DNA of 64,000 nt from assembly GCF_020329485.1 (NCBI RefSeq), contig NZ_JAGKJI010000002.1:421627-485626 (forward strand), written 5' to 3'. Below, piece by piece: positions 26,957 through 35,363 of the stretch; positions within the stretch are counted from its first letter, which is position 1; every line of letters begins with the position of its first letter. Both the position numbers and the translations under genes were made by a program. The notes under the pieces were generated by a model that was given only the letters and a program-made list of their open reading frames with translations, did no database searches and had not been told where the DNA came from. The DNA comes from Bradyrhizobium cenepequi. GTDB lineage: Bacteria; Pseudomonadota; Alphaproteobacteria; Rhizobiales; Xanthobacteraceae.

Positions 26957-27254
26957 CAACTGACCTTCGAGAACGGCATCTGGTGGCAACCTATTGGCGT
27001 GGACGGCGACAAGTTTCCAGAGGTTTCATGCCTCAAAGCCCGCGAGGTCGGTCACAGGCCCGTGTCCGGGCAGTGTTCGCCAATCGTCTCCGCGCATTCA
27101 GCACTGCGGGATAAACGCTGGACAAGCCGGTCCCCTCTGGCTCAAACTTAATTCCCGCCACAAGCCTCGGCTGCGAGCCGGGAAAAACAAAAAACATGCG
27201 GACGCCTGCAGTCTAAAGACGGGCGCCGCAAAAGGAAACGATCGGGAGCATCAC

Positions 27255-28451
27255 ATGGCTATTTCACGCCGCAACGTGCTGTTGGGAAGCGCCGGCGCCT
27301 TGGGCGCCGCATCATTTTCATTCCCAAAGCCCGCCATTGCCCAGTCTGAGCCGATCAAGATCGGATGCCTCGCGGCGATCACCGGCCCGAGTTCCGCGCC
27401 GACCGTCGGTTTCAACCGTGGCATCAACTTTGCGGTGGAGAACCTCAACGCGGCCGGCGGCGTCAAGGGCCGCAAGATCGAGCTTGTCATGCGCGACACC
27501 CAGGGCGATCCGACCAAGGCGGTCAACGCGACGCAGGAATTGATCAGCCAGGCCAAGGTTCATGCCATCTGGGGGCCGTTCAATTCGGGCGAAGCGCTCG
27601 CCACCACGCCGATCATGGGCCGCGCCAAGATCCCGGACATCCATCCTTGCGTGGTCGAAAGCCTGATCGACACCAAGAAATATCCGAACGCTTTCCGCAT
27701 GGCGCCTTCGAACAGCCAGTGGGATGATGCGGTGCGCAACTACTGCCTCAACGTTCTCAAGGTGAAGAAGGTCGCGGTCATCGGCGATACCACGGGCTAT
27801 GGCGTCACCGCCGTCGGTGCCTCGGTGGCGGCGTTCAAGAAAGATGGCGCCGACGTCGTCTACCAGGCCAATATCGATGCGACCCAGCCCGACATGACGC
27901 CCGACATGCTGCGCGCCAAGAATGTCGGCTCCGAGGCCATCGTGGTCTGGAGCGTCACGACCGGCATGGAGGCGCGGATGTTCAACACCCGCGCCGCTAT
28001 GGGCTGGGACGTGCCGTTCGTCGGCCATCCATCGCTGGCCTCGGGAGAACTCGCAGGTCTCGTCGAGAAGCCCGAGAACTGGAAGAAGGTCTATGCGATC
28101 GGTTACAAGAGCTGCAGCTACGATGCTTCCGGCAAGCTGCCGCCGAAGAGCGAGGAGCTGGTCGCGCGGCTGGCCAAGGCGAACGTCTCGCTCAACGACA
28201 CGCTGTTGTGGTGGGTCGCAGGCGGCATCGATGCGATCGAATTGATCGCCAAGGCGGTTGCCGAGAGCGGCTCGACCGAGAGCGCAGGTATCGTCAAATA
28301 CTGGAACACGCTGTCGAAATATCCCGGCTATTTCGGCACCTACACGTTCACGCCGACGCAGCATAACGGCTATCCGACCGAAGAGATCGTGATGTCGGAG
28401 GCCTCTACCGCCAAGAACGGCACGTTCGCGCTCGCGCCGGGCTATACATAG
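27255..28451 (+). CDS. Branched-chain amino acid ABC transporter, periplasmic binding protein
   Basis: A 398-residue solute-binding protein of the LivJ/LivK (Peripla_BP_6) type. The N-terminus MAISRRNVLLGSAGALGAAS has a twin-arginine-like RRNVLLG motif followed by a hydrophobic stretch and PAIAQS cleavage site, so export through Tat or Sec is possible. The mature start EPIKIGCLAAITGPSSAPT is characteristic. Ligand specificity cannot be read; paralogs bind amides, aromatic acids or amino acids. The ATG at 27255 follows a gggag site. First gene of the Liv operon 27255-33159. Confidence 0.9.
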   Translation: MAISRRNVLLGSAGALGAASFSFPKPAIAQSEPIKIGCLAAITGPSSAPTVGFNRGINFAVENLNAAGGVKGRKIELVMRDTQGDPTKAVNATQELISQAKVHAIWGPFNSGEALATTPIMGRAKIPDIHPCVVESLIDTKKYPNAFRMAPSNSQWDDAVRNYCLNVLKVKKVAVIGDTTGYGVTAVGASVAAFKKDGADVVYQANIDATQPDMTPDMLRAKNVGSEAIVVWSVTTGMEARMFNTRAAMGWDVPFVGHPSLASGELAGLVEKPENWKKVYAIGYKSCSYDASGKLPPKSEELVARLAKANVSLNDTLLWWVAGGIDAIELIAKAVAESGSTESAGIVKYWNTLSKYPGYFGTYTFTPTQHNGYPTEEIVMSEASTAKNGTFALAPGYT

Positions 28452-28474
28452 GCCGCCGGCAGAGGGTGCATCCG

Positions 28475-29332
28475 ATGCTCACCTCGATCCTCGCTTCCGG
28501 TCTCGCGGCTGGCGCGATCTACGCGCTCGTCGGCGTCACCTATAACACGATGTTCTCGACCTCGCGGGTGATGAGCTTCACCGCAGGCCAGCTTGCCATG
28601 CTCGGCGGCGTGCTCGGCTCGATGTTCACGCTCAAGTTGGGCCTGCCCATCATCGTCGGCTTCGTCCTGACGCTGGCGGCGTGCGCGATCGTCGGCATCA
28701 TCACCGAATTCGTTGCGGTGCGGCCGGTCCTGAAGAGCCTCGATCAGCATCTCTACGTGCTCTCGACGCTGGCACTGGCCTTGATGATCCAGCAGGTGGC
28801 GGCGATCAAATGGGGTACCGAGCCGCAGCCGTTCCCGCGCGTGATCGGGCTCGGCAGTGGCGTCTGGGACGAAAAGTTCTGGCTGCCGGTGGTTGCCTGC
28901 GCGGTGACGATCGTGGGCCTGGAGTATCTCTACCGCCGCACGCTGGTCGGCCGCGCCTTCGTTGCGATCGCGGAGGATAATTTCGCAGCACGTGCGCTCG
29001 GTCTTCCCGAGCGCAATCTGAGGATCGCAAGCTATGCGCTAGCCGGCGTGATCGGCGGCATCGCCGGTTTCTCCGGTGGCCAGCTCCTGCTGGCGTTCTT
29101 TGCCAATGGCGCGCTCTTGAACTTCTACGGCTTCGTGCCGGTGGCGCTCGGCGGCCTCGGTAACAACCGCGGCGCGATCGTCGGCGGGCTGGCGCTCGGC
29201 CTGTTCCAGCAGGCCGCGAACTTCCTGGTCGGGGGCATCTTCTCGTCGGTTGCGGTCTTCACGCTGTTCATCGTGGTCCTGCTGGCGGCGCCGCAAGGTC
29301 TGTTCGGCGGAACCACGGCGCGGAGGGTGTGA
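28475..29332 (+). CDS. livH: Branched-chain amino acid ABC transporter permease LivH
   Basis: A 285-residue inner-membrane permease starting MLTSILASGLAAGAIYALVG; ATG 28475 with gaggg 8 bases upstream, preferred to a GTG at 28466. It has about eight membrane helices and the family loop AIAEDNFAARALGLPERNL. The gene overlaps the next at TGATG (29330-29334), so translation is coupled. It pairs with the LivM half of the following fusion protein. Confidence 0.92.
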   Translation: MLTSILASGLAAGAIYALVGVTYNTMFSTSRVMSFTAGQLAMLGGVLGSMFTLKLGLPIIVGFVLTLAACAIVGIITEFVAVRPVLKSLDQHLYVLSTLALALMIQQVAAIKWGTEPQPFPRVIGLGSGVWDEKFWLPVVACAVTIVGLEYLYRRTLVGRAFVAIAEDNFAARALGLPERNLRIASYALAGVIGGIAGFSGGQLLLAFFANGALLNFYGFVPVALGGLGNNRGAIVGGLALGLFQQAANFLVGGIFSSVAVFTLFIVVLLAAPQGLFGGTTARRV

Positions 29333-31131
29333 TGACGGCTGTCACCGCGACGTCTGCTCAGGGCGAAAGCGGCGCATGGCGCGCCGCCTTGCCGCATATC
29401 GCGCCGTTCATCGGCATCCTCGCGCTCGCGATACTCTTGCCGTTCGTCAGCAACGATTACTGGGTGCTGATCGGCACGCGCATGGCGATCTACTGGGTGC
29501 TGGTTTCCGGCCTCAATCTCGTCGTCGGCTTCGCCGGCCATCTTGCGATCGGCTATGTCGCGCTATTGACGCTCGGCGCCTACACGACGAGCGTGCTGGT
29601 CGCCGGCAATGTCATGCCAGCCGTGCCGGTGTTGCTCGCGCTGCCAGTTGCCGGCTGTGTGGGTGCGCTGTTTGGCGTGATCGTCGGATTGCCGGCGCTG
29701 CGCCTGCGCACCTTCTATTTCGCGATGTCGACGCTGGGCTTTGCCACCATCGTGACGCAGATCGCGCTGGCCTGGCAGAGCGTGACCGGAGGCGGCATCG
29801 GGATCGCCGGTCCGGAATTCCCACCGCCGTTCGATACGCCGTGGGGCTTTTACGCACTCTGCGTCGGCTTCGCGGCGGTCGCCACCTGGATGAGCGCCAA
29901 CATCGCCCGCAGCCGGTTCGGCCGCGCGCTGATCGCGGTGCGGGACGCCGAGGTGGCGGCGGAAGCGACCGGCATCTCCAAGCCAAGGATGCTGATCGCG
30001 ATCTTCCTGTTCGCCGGCGCGCTGGCCGCGATCGCCGGCGGATTGTTCGCGACGCTGCAGACCTACATCACGCCCGACGCCTTCACCTTCGACCTGTCGG
30101 TCTTGTTCTTCATCGCCATTCTGATCGGCGGCCGCGGCTCGATCCTGGGGCCGATGCTCGGCACCATCATCCTGACCATCCTGCCAGAGATCGCCGCGCC
30201 GCTGGCGGCCTGGTCGACTTTCCTCTACGCCGTGCTGCTCCTGGTGATCGTGCTGGTGATGCCCGGCGGCATCGCCGCACTGCTCGATTTCCGCAACCGC
30301 CGTCCGCTTGCCAGCAACCGCGCCATCGTGCCGCGCCCGGCTGTTCTCGCCGACATTGTGCGCCGACGCAGTGGCGGCAAGCACTTGAAGCTGCGCGGCA
30401 TCGCGTTGAGCTTCGGCAATGTGAAGGCGATCGACGGCCTCGACCTCGACGTGGCGCCCGGCGAAATCCACGGCCTGATCGGCCCGAACGGCAGTGGCAA
30501 GACCACGACGCTCAACGTCATCTCCGGCTATTACGCGGCCAAGGCCGGCACGATGACCCTGGGCGACGACGTGCTGCCGCCGGGCCAGCCGCCATTGCGC
30601 GCCGCTTGCGGCATCGCGCGCACCTTCCAGACCCCGCGCGTGATCGGCGAGGCCTCGGTGCTGCAGAACGTGATGATCGGCGGCGCGGTGGAGGGCAGGG
30701 CGACGTTCGTCGAAGCGATGCTGTCGGCGCCGCGCAATCGCCAGGATGAGCGGATGCTCGCTGCGAAGGCGCGGGCGCTGCTCGGCGTGGTCGGACTGGA
30801 GCAACTGGCAGATGTGCGCGCCGACCGCCTGCAGCACAGCGAACTCCGCTTCATCGAGATCGCGCGTGCGCTGATGCTCGATCCCGATGTCCTGCTGCTG
30901 GACGAGCCTGCGGCCGGCCTCTCCAATGACGAGATCGAGCGGCTGGCCTCCCTGATCAAGGCGATCAGCGCCCGCGGCACCGGTGTGCTCCTGGTGGAGC
31001 ACCACGCCGATCTCATCTTCGACATCTGCCATCAGGTCACCGTGCTCAATCTCGGCCGCACGCTGGCGGCGGGCACGCCGGCCGAGATCCGCGTTCACAA
31101 GGAGGTGGTCAGTGCGTACCTCGGCGGCTGA
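29332..31131 (+). CDS. Fused LivM permease + LivG ATPase (branched-chain amino acid ABC transporter)
   Basis: A 599-residue protein combining two functions usually coded by separate genes. Residues 1-330 are a LivM permease (LNLVVGFAGHLAIGYVALLT, FVNx loops, GGRGSILGPMLGTIIL). Residues 345-599 are a LivG ATPase with Walker A GLIGPNGSGKTTTLNVISG, signature-equivalent LQHSELRFIEIARALM, Walker B VLLLDEPAAGLSNDE and H-loop VLLVEHHADL. The ABC signature reads LQHSE rather than the usual LSYGQQR, an atypical C-loop but seen in some LivG. Starts at ATG 29332; a GTG at 29329 is also possible. It runs without a break into livF. Confidence 0.92.
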   Translation: MTAVTATSAQGESGAWRAALPHIAPFIGILALAILLPFVSNDYWVLIGTRMAIYWVLVSGLNLVVGFAGHLAIGYVALLTLGAYTTSVLVAGNVMPAVPVLLALPVAGCVGALFGVIVGLPALRLRTFYFAMSTLGFATIVTQIALAWQSVTGGGIGIAGPEFPPPFDTPWGFYALCVGFAAVATWMSANIARSRFGRALIAVRDAEVAAEATGISKPRMLIAIFLFAGALAAIAGGLFATLQTYITPDAFTFDLSVLFFIAILIGGRGSILGPMLGTIILTILPEIAAPLAAWSTFLYAVLLLVIVLVMPGGIAALLDFRNRRPLASNRAIVPRPAVLADIVRRRSGGKHLKLRGIALSFGNVKAIDGLDLDVAPGEIHGLIGPNGSGKTTTLNVISGYYAAKAGTMTLGDDVLPPGQPPLRAACGIARTFQTPRVIGEASVLQNVMIGGAVEGRATFVEAMLSAPRNRQDERMLAAKARALLGVVGLEQLADVRADRLQHSELRFIEIARALMLDPDVLLLDEPAAGLSNDEIERLASLIKAISARGTGVLLVEHHADLIFDICHQVTVLNLGRTLAAGTPAEIRVHKEVVSAYLGG

Positions 31132-31861
31132 ACCTCTGCTCTCCGTGCGCGCGCTGGAGTCCGGCTACGGCAAGATCCGCGTCCTTCATGGCATCGATTT
31201 CCAGGTCGCCGCCGGCGAGGTGGTGGCGCTGCTCGGGCCCAACGGCGCCGGCAAGACCACGATGCTGCGCGCGTTATCCGGATTGCTGCCGGTGACTGCG
31301 GGACAGGTGCGCTTCGACGGCCGCGGCATGACCAACGCGACGCCGCGGGATGCCGCGCGGGCCGGCCTCGTCCATGTCATCGAGGGACATCGCGTGTTCA
31401 CGCAGATCTCCGTCACCGACAATCTCTTGCTTGCCGGCTATGACGTGCCGCGCGCCGAGCGCGCGCAGCGCATTGAGGAAGCGCTGGCGTATTTTCCTGA
31501 AATCGCCGAAAAGCGTCACGAGCGCGGCGGCGCGCTGTCGGGTGGGCAGCAGCAGATGCTCACCGTCGCGCAAGGCCTCGTGCGTCGCCCGCGGCTGCTC
31601 ATGCTCGATGAGCCGTCGGCGGGCCTGTCGCCGGTGCTCGTCGATCGCGTCCTCAACGTCATCGGCCGCTTGCGCGCGCAAGGCACCGCCGTATTGCTGG
31701 TCGAGCAATTGCTGGAGAAGGCGCTGGCCACGGCTGACCGCGTCTACGCCCTGGTGCAGGGGAATATCGTGCTGGAAGCCTCGACCGAGGAAAGCAATCT
31801 GGCGCAGCGGCTGGAGCGCGCCTATTTCGGCCATGAGAGCCACGCGCTGGTGACGCCTTGA
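31112..31861 (+). CDS. livF: Branched-chain amino acid ABC transporter ATPase LivF
   Basis: A 249-residue ATPase starting at GTG 31112 (VRTSAAEPLLSVRALESGYG), with ggaggtgg just upstream. It overlaps the livM-livG stop by 20 bases. Walker [19 protein letters not shown], signature GGALSGGQQQMLTVAQGL, Walker B LLMLDEPSAGLSPVLVD and the H-loop VLLVEQLLE are all in place. A longer reading frame back to 30983 is the shifted continuation of livMG and is rejected. It forms a heterodimer with the LivG domain of the fusion. Confidence 0.94.
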   Translation: MRTSAAEPLLSVRALESGYGKIRVLHGIDFQVAAGEVVALLGPNGAGKTTMLRALSGLLPVTAGQVRFDGRGMTNATPRDAARAGLVHVIEGHRVFTQISVTDNLLLAGYDVPRAERAQRIEEALAYFPEIAEKRHERGGALSGGQQQMLTVAQGLVRRPRLLMLDEPSAGLSPVLVDRVLNVIGRLRAQGTAVLLVEQLLEKALATADRVYALVQGNIVLEASTEESNLAQRLERAYFGHESHALVTP

Positions 31862-33159
31862 TGCGGCTTCCCTTCTTCTACGGATGGATCATCATCGCGG
31901 TGACCTTCGTCACCATGGCGATCGGCGTCAATGCGCGCACCGCGTTTTCGCTATTCTATCCGCCGATCCTCAGTGAGTTCGGCTGGGACCGCGGGGTGAC
32001 CGCGGGCGCGTTTTCATTCGGCTTCGTGGCCTCAGGCGTCGCCAGTCCGCTGATCGGCCGCCTGATGGACCGCTCCGGCCCGCGCGCGGTGATGGAACTC
32101 GGCGTCGTGCTGATGGGCGCAGGATTCCTGCTGGCGCCGCTGACGACGCAGCCCTGGCATCTCTATCTCAGCATCGGCGTGCTCGTTGGCGCGGGCAGTG
32201 TCTGCCTCGGCTATTCCGGTCAATCGTTTTTCTTGCCGAACTGGTTCATCCGTCGTCGCGGTCTCGCGATCGGCATTGCCTTCGCCGGCGTCGGCATCGG
32301 CTCGGTGACCTTGCTGCCGTGGGTGCAGCACATGATCGAGCAGACCGGCTGGCGCACCGCCTGCACCGCGATCGGGATCCTGGTGCTGGTTGTGCTCGCG
32401 CCGATCAATCTGTTGTTGCGAAAACGCCCCGAAGATATCGGCCTGCTGCCGGACGGCGATGCCGCGCCGACCGCCGCCTCGGCAAAGCCGGTGTCGAACA
32501 TCGTCGATCCCGTCTGGGCCGGCACCGACTGGACGCTGCCGCTCGCGCTCCGCACCGCGCGATTCTGGTGGATCGCGCTCGGCTATTTCTGCGGTCTCTA
32601 CATCTGGTACGCCGTGCAGGTGCACCAGACCAAGTTTCTGCTCGACATCGGCTTCAGCCCGAATGTCGCGGTGTGGTCGCTCGGCGTCGTCAGCCTGCTC
32701 GGCATTCCCGGCCAGATCTGGCTCGGCCATCTCTCCGACCGGATCGGACGCGAAGCGGTGTGGGCGATCAGTTGCGCGGGCTTTGCGATCTGTTTTGCGT
32801 GCCTGATGGCGCTGAAATATGCGCCACTGTTGCCGCTGGTCTATATGATGGTGTTCACGCAGGGCGCGCTCGGCTACGGCCTGACCTCGGTGATGGGGCC
32901 GGTCGTGGTCGAGATCTTCCAGGGCAGGCATTACGGCAGCATCTTCGGCACCATCATGCTGGCCGCGCTCGGGGGTGGTGCCGCGGGCCCCTGGGCGACT
33001 GGGCTGTTATATGACTTCACAGGCAGCTACACGGTGGCCTTTGCGATCAGTATTGCCGTGAGCGCCTTGTCTGCCTTCGCGATCTGGCAGGCCTCGCCCG
33101 GAAAAGTCCGCGCGGTGGCGGGGCGTTTGCCGCAATTGCGGGCGAGTGCCGGCGGGTAG
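31861..33159 (+). CDS. MFS transporter at the end of the Liv operon
   Basis: A 432-residue major facilitator with about 12 helices. Its ATG (31861) overlaps the livF stop at TGATG, so it is part of the Liv operon. The MFS loop signature appears as GRLMDRSGPRAVMELG (61-76), with a second copy LSDRIGREAVWAISC after helix 8. The first helix begins PFFYGWIIIAVTFVTMAIGV, as in the monocarboxylate/oxalate-formate antiporter subgroup. The pairing of an ATP-driven importer with an MFS carrier suggests two routes for the same or a related carboxylate or amino acid derivative. Confidence 0.86.
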   Translation: MRLPFFYGWIIIAVTFVTMAIGVNARTAFSLFYPPILSEFGWDRGVTAGAFSFGFVASGVASPLIGRLMDRSGPRAVMELGVVLMGAGFLLAPLTTQPWHLYLSIGVLVGAGSVCLGYSGQSFFLPNWFIRRRGLAIGIAFAGVGIGSVTLLPWVQHMIEQTGWRTACTAIGILVLVVLAPINLLLRKRPEDIGLLPDGDAAPTAASAKPVSNIVDPVWAGTDWTLPLALRTARFWWIALGYFCGLYIWYAVQVHQTKFLLDIGFSPNVAVWSLGVVSLLGIPGQIWLGHLSDRIGREAVWAISCAGFAICFACLMALKYAPLLPLVYMMVFTQGALGYGLTSVMGPVVVEIFQGRHYGSIFGTIMLAALGGGAAGPWATGLLYDFTGSYTVAFAISIAVSALSAFAIWQASPGKVRAVAGRLPQLRASAGG

Positions 33160-33233
33160 CTTCACCTCTCCCGCTTGCGGGAGCGGGAGCGCAGCTTCGC
33201 CAGGCCTGCGTTTCAACCTGATCGTCGACTGCT
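33160..33233. repeat. Palindromic repeat in convergent gap
   Basis: cacctctcccgcttgcgggagcgggagc (33163-33190) contains the hairpin ctcccgc-ttgc-gggag and continues with gcagcttc...ttcaacctgatcg, the same tail as in 39110-39180. It fills the gap between the MFS and TetR genes and may act as a shared terminator. Confidence 0.6.
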
Positions 33234-33866
33234 TTAGCGCTCCACCCGGGCTACAGCACGGTCGGCGCTGCCGATCGTGCGCTGCAGGTCGCCGATCGCG
33301 CGCAGGAAGCTGTCGGCCGGCGTGGTCTCCGGATCGATCAGGCGGTGCAGGCGAAAGCCGTCCTCGAGTGCCAGCACGATCGCGGCGGTCCATGCTGAGT
33401 CCAGCTTGCCGCTCCTGCCGCTGTTCTTTCGCGCGGTCTCGATGATGTCGGTGACCAGCTTTCGCCGGGCCCGCAGACGCTTTGCAAGTTCGGGCCGGCG
33501 CTTCTCCGCGCGTGCGACGAACAGGATCATCTCCATGTGCAGCAGCGGTGAGCGGCCGAGCGGATCCTGCCTGGTGCGGTCCATGTGCTTCAACGCGTCG
33601 ATGAAATCGGCGAGATTGGTATGCTGTGCGAGCAGATCGAGGTTGCGCCGGATCGATTGCTCGACATGGTCCTCGAGCATTGCGATGATGAGTTCTTCCT
33701 TGCTGTTGAAGTTCGAATAGAACGCGCCGCGCGTGAACCCGGCGGCAGCCGCGATCGCCTCGATGCTGGCGCCGCCGATCCCCTGTTCCTCGAACACGCG
33801 CGCCGCCGCCTCGAACAGCTTTTCGCAGGTGTCGTCCCTGGTCGGTCTGGTCCGGACTCTTGACAC
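33234..33866 (-). CDS. TetR family transcriptional regulator
   Basis: A 210-residue regulator. The N-terminal helix-turn-helix is EKLFEAAARVFEEQGIGGAS followed by IEAIAAAAGFTRGAFYSNF (38-56), the standard TetR pattern. The start is probably GTG 33866 (VSRVRTRPTRDD); no ATG lies nearby. The ligand domain shows no specific hint. It is divergent from the cytochrome P450 gene, and a perfect 8-8 palindrome lies between them at 33893-33912, so it probably represses itself and the P450. Confidence 0.9.
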   Translation of the reverse strand: MSRVRTRPTRDDTCEKLFEAAARVFEEQGIGGASIEAIAAAAGFTRGAFYSNFNSKEELIIAMLEDHVEQSIRRNLDLLAQHTNLADFIDALKHMDRTRQDPLGRSPLLHMEMILFVARAEKRRPELAKRLRARRKLVTDIIETARKNSGRSGKLDSAWTAAIVLALEDGFRLHRLIDPETTPADSFLRAIGDLQRTIGSADRAVARVER

Positions 33867-33887
33867 CGGCCCTGTTTAGGCCACAAT
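33860..33887 (+). promoter_or_regulatory. Candidate sigma-70 promoter of P450 gene
   Basis: TTGACA (33860-33865), 16-base spacer, then CACAAT (33882-33887, 4 of 6 matches to TATAAT). Transcription would start near 33894, inside the palindrome at 33893-33912, so a repressor bound there would block it. The -35 box overlaps the first codon of the TetR gene on the other strand. Confidence 0.45.
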
Positions 33888-33892
33888 GCAAC

Positions 33893-33912
33893 TCGATACA
33901 AGAGTGTATCGA
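33893..33912. promoter_or_regulatory. Operator-like palindrome in TetR-P450 divergent region
   Basis: tcgataca-agag-tgtatcga: arms of 8 bases exact, 4-base centre. It is the only perfect palindrome of this size in the 138-base gap and sits 27 bases upstream of the TetR start codon and over the predicted P450 transcription start. TetR-family dimers bind symmetric sites of about 16-20 bases, so this is the likely binding site. Confidence 0.7.
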
Positions 33913-34004
33913 ATTTCAGGGTGGAAACGTCCGGCCCGCACAAAGCGGCGACCGGTAGCGTTCAATGTGAATTCGTCTCAACACGGCAACCGATTGAGGT
34001 CACC

Positions 34005-35234
34005 ATGAACGAGCAAGTTCGGCCGTCGAACAACGATCCGCTGTTCAATCCCCTGGCGCCCGAATTCATCCGCAACCCCTATCCATATTATGAGCGACTG
34101 CGCACCGATGATCCTTTGCATGTCACGCCGTTCGGCGCTTTCGTCGCGAGCCGTCACGCGGAGGCGAGCCTCGTGCTGCGCGACAAACGTTTCGGCAAGG
34201 ACTATGCCGGCCGCACCGTCCGCCGATACGGGCCCAATAGCATGGAGGACCCGATCTTCCGCAGCATGAGCCAAATGATGCTGCAGCAGGATCCACCCGA
34301 CCACACCCGTCTGCGAGGCCTGGTGGTGAAGGCGTTCACGGCGCGGCGGATCGAGGATATGCGGCCGCGGATTCAAGAGATCGTTGACGAGACGCTCGAC
34401 CGCATCATCCCTCAGGGGAAGATGGATCTGATCGAGGACTTTGCGTTCCGTCTGCCGGTGACGGTGATCTGCGACATGCTCGGGATCCCCGAGGAACATC
34501 GCGAGACCTTTCATACCGGCTCGCGCGAGAGCGGCCGTATCCTCGAACCGGTGCCGCTATCGCCGGAGGAGATCAACCAGAGCAACGCCAGAACCAGGAT
34601 GTCGGAGATGTACTTCCAGCAGCTGTTCGAGCTGCGGCGGAGGCAACCCGGCGATGACCTGACGACGCAGCTCGTGCAGGCAGAGGAGGACGGCCATAAG
34701 CTCAGCAACGAGGAGCTGACCGCCAACATCATCCTTCTGTTCGGGGCCGGTCACGAGACGACGGTCAACCTGATCGGCAACGGCCTGTTGGCGCTCCACC
34801 GCAACCCCGACCAGCTCGCGCTGCTGAAGGCAAATCCCACCCTGATCACCAACGCCATCGAGGAATTCCTGCGTTATGATTCCTCCGTCCAAATGACCGG
34901 GCGCGCGGCCCTGGAGGACATCGATCTCTGCGGCAAGCGCATACCTAAGGGCGAGGCCGTGCTGTGCCTGCTCGGCTCGGCCAACCATGATCCGGCCGTC
35001 TATCCCGATCATCCGGAGCGGCTGGATGTCACCCGTCCCAATGTGAAACCGCTGTCCTTCGGCGGCGGCATCCATTTCTGTCTCGGCGCCCAATTGGCGC
35101 GGATCGAGGCCGAGATCGCAATCTCGACACTGCTCCGCCGTCTGCCGGACCTGCGGCTGGATGACGCGGAAAATCCGGAGTGGCGGCCGACCTTCGTGCT
35201 GCGGGGTCTGAGGCGCCTGCCGGCGAGTTGGTAA
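34005..35234 (+). CDS. Cytochrome P450
   Basis: A 409-residue soluble bacterial P450 starting MNEQVRPSNNDPLFN at ATG 34005. The I-helix oxygen-binding motif is FGAGHETT (246-253), the K-helix ExxR is Glu 287 to Arg 290 (EEFLR), and the haem-thiolate loop is FGGGIHFCLGAQLAR with the ligand Cys 359. The pattern fits CYP107/CYP109-like hydroxylases of Actinobacteria and alphaproteobacteria. No ferredoxin is adjacent, so it must borrow electrons. Substrate is unknown; control by the divergent TetR regulator suggests inducible oxidation of a xenobiotic or host compound. Confidence 0.93.
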   Translation: MNEQVRPSNNDPLFNPLAPEFIRNPYPYYERLRTDDPLHVTPFGAFVASRHAEASLVLRDKRFGKDYAGRTVRRYGPNSMEDPIFRSMSQMMLQQDPPDHTRLRGLVVKAFTARRIEDMRPRIQEIVDETLDRIIPQGKMDLIEDFAFRLPVTVICDMLGIPEEHRETFHTGSRESGRILEPVPLSPEEINQSNARTRMSEMYFQQLFELRRRQPGDDLTTQLVQAEEDGHKLSNEELTANIILLFGAGHETTVNLIGNGLLALHRNPDQLALLKANPTLITNAIEEFLRYDSSVQMTGRAALEDIDLCGKRIPKGEAVLCLLGSANHDPAVYPDHPERLDVTRPNVKPLSFGGGIHFCLGAQLARIEAEIAISTLLRRLPDLRLDDAENPEWRPTFVLRGLRRLPASW

Positions 35235-35363
35235 CCTTCGTACCGTCTACGTGTTGGGGGCAGCGCGATACCGCTGTGACTTCGCCATACTTGTCTCTAT
35301 ATATTGGGCTGCTCCGGCGCTGCATTTGGCGAGATGTCGGGGCGGGGCTCAAAGGGAGACACC

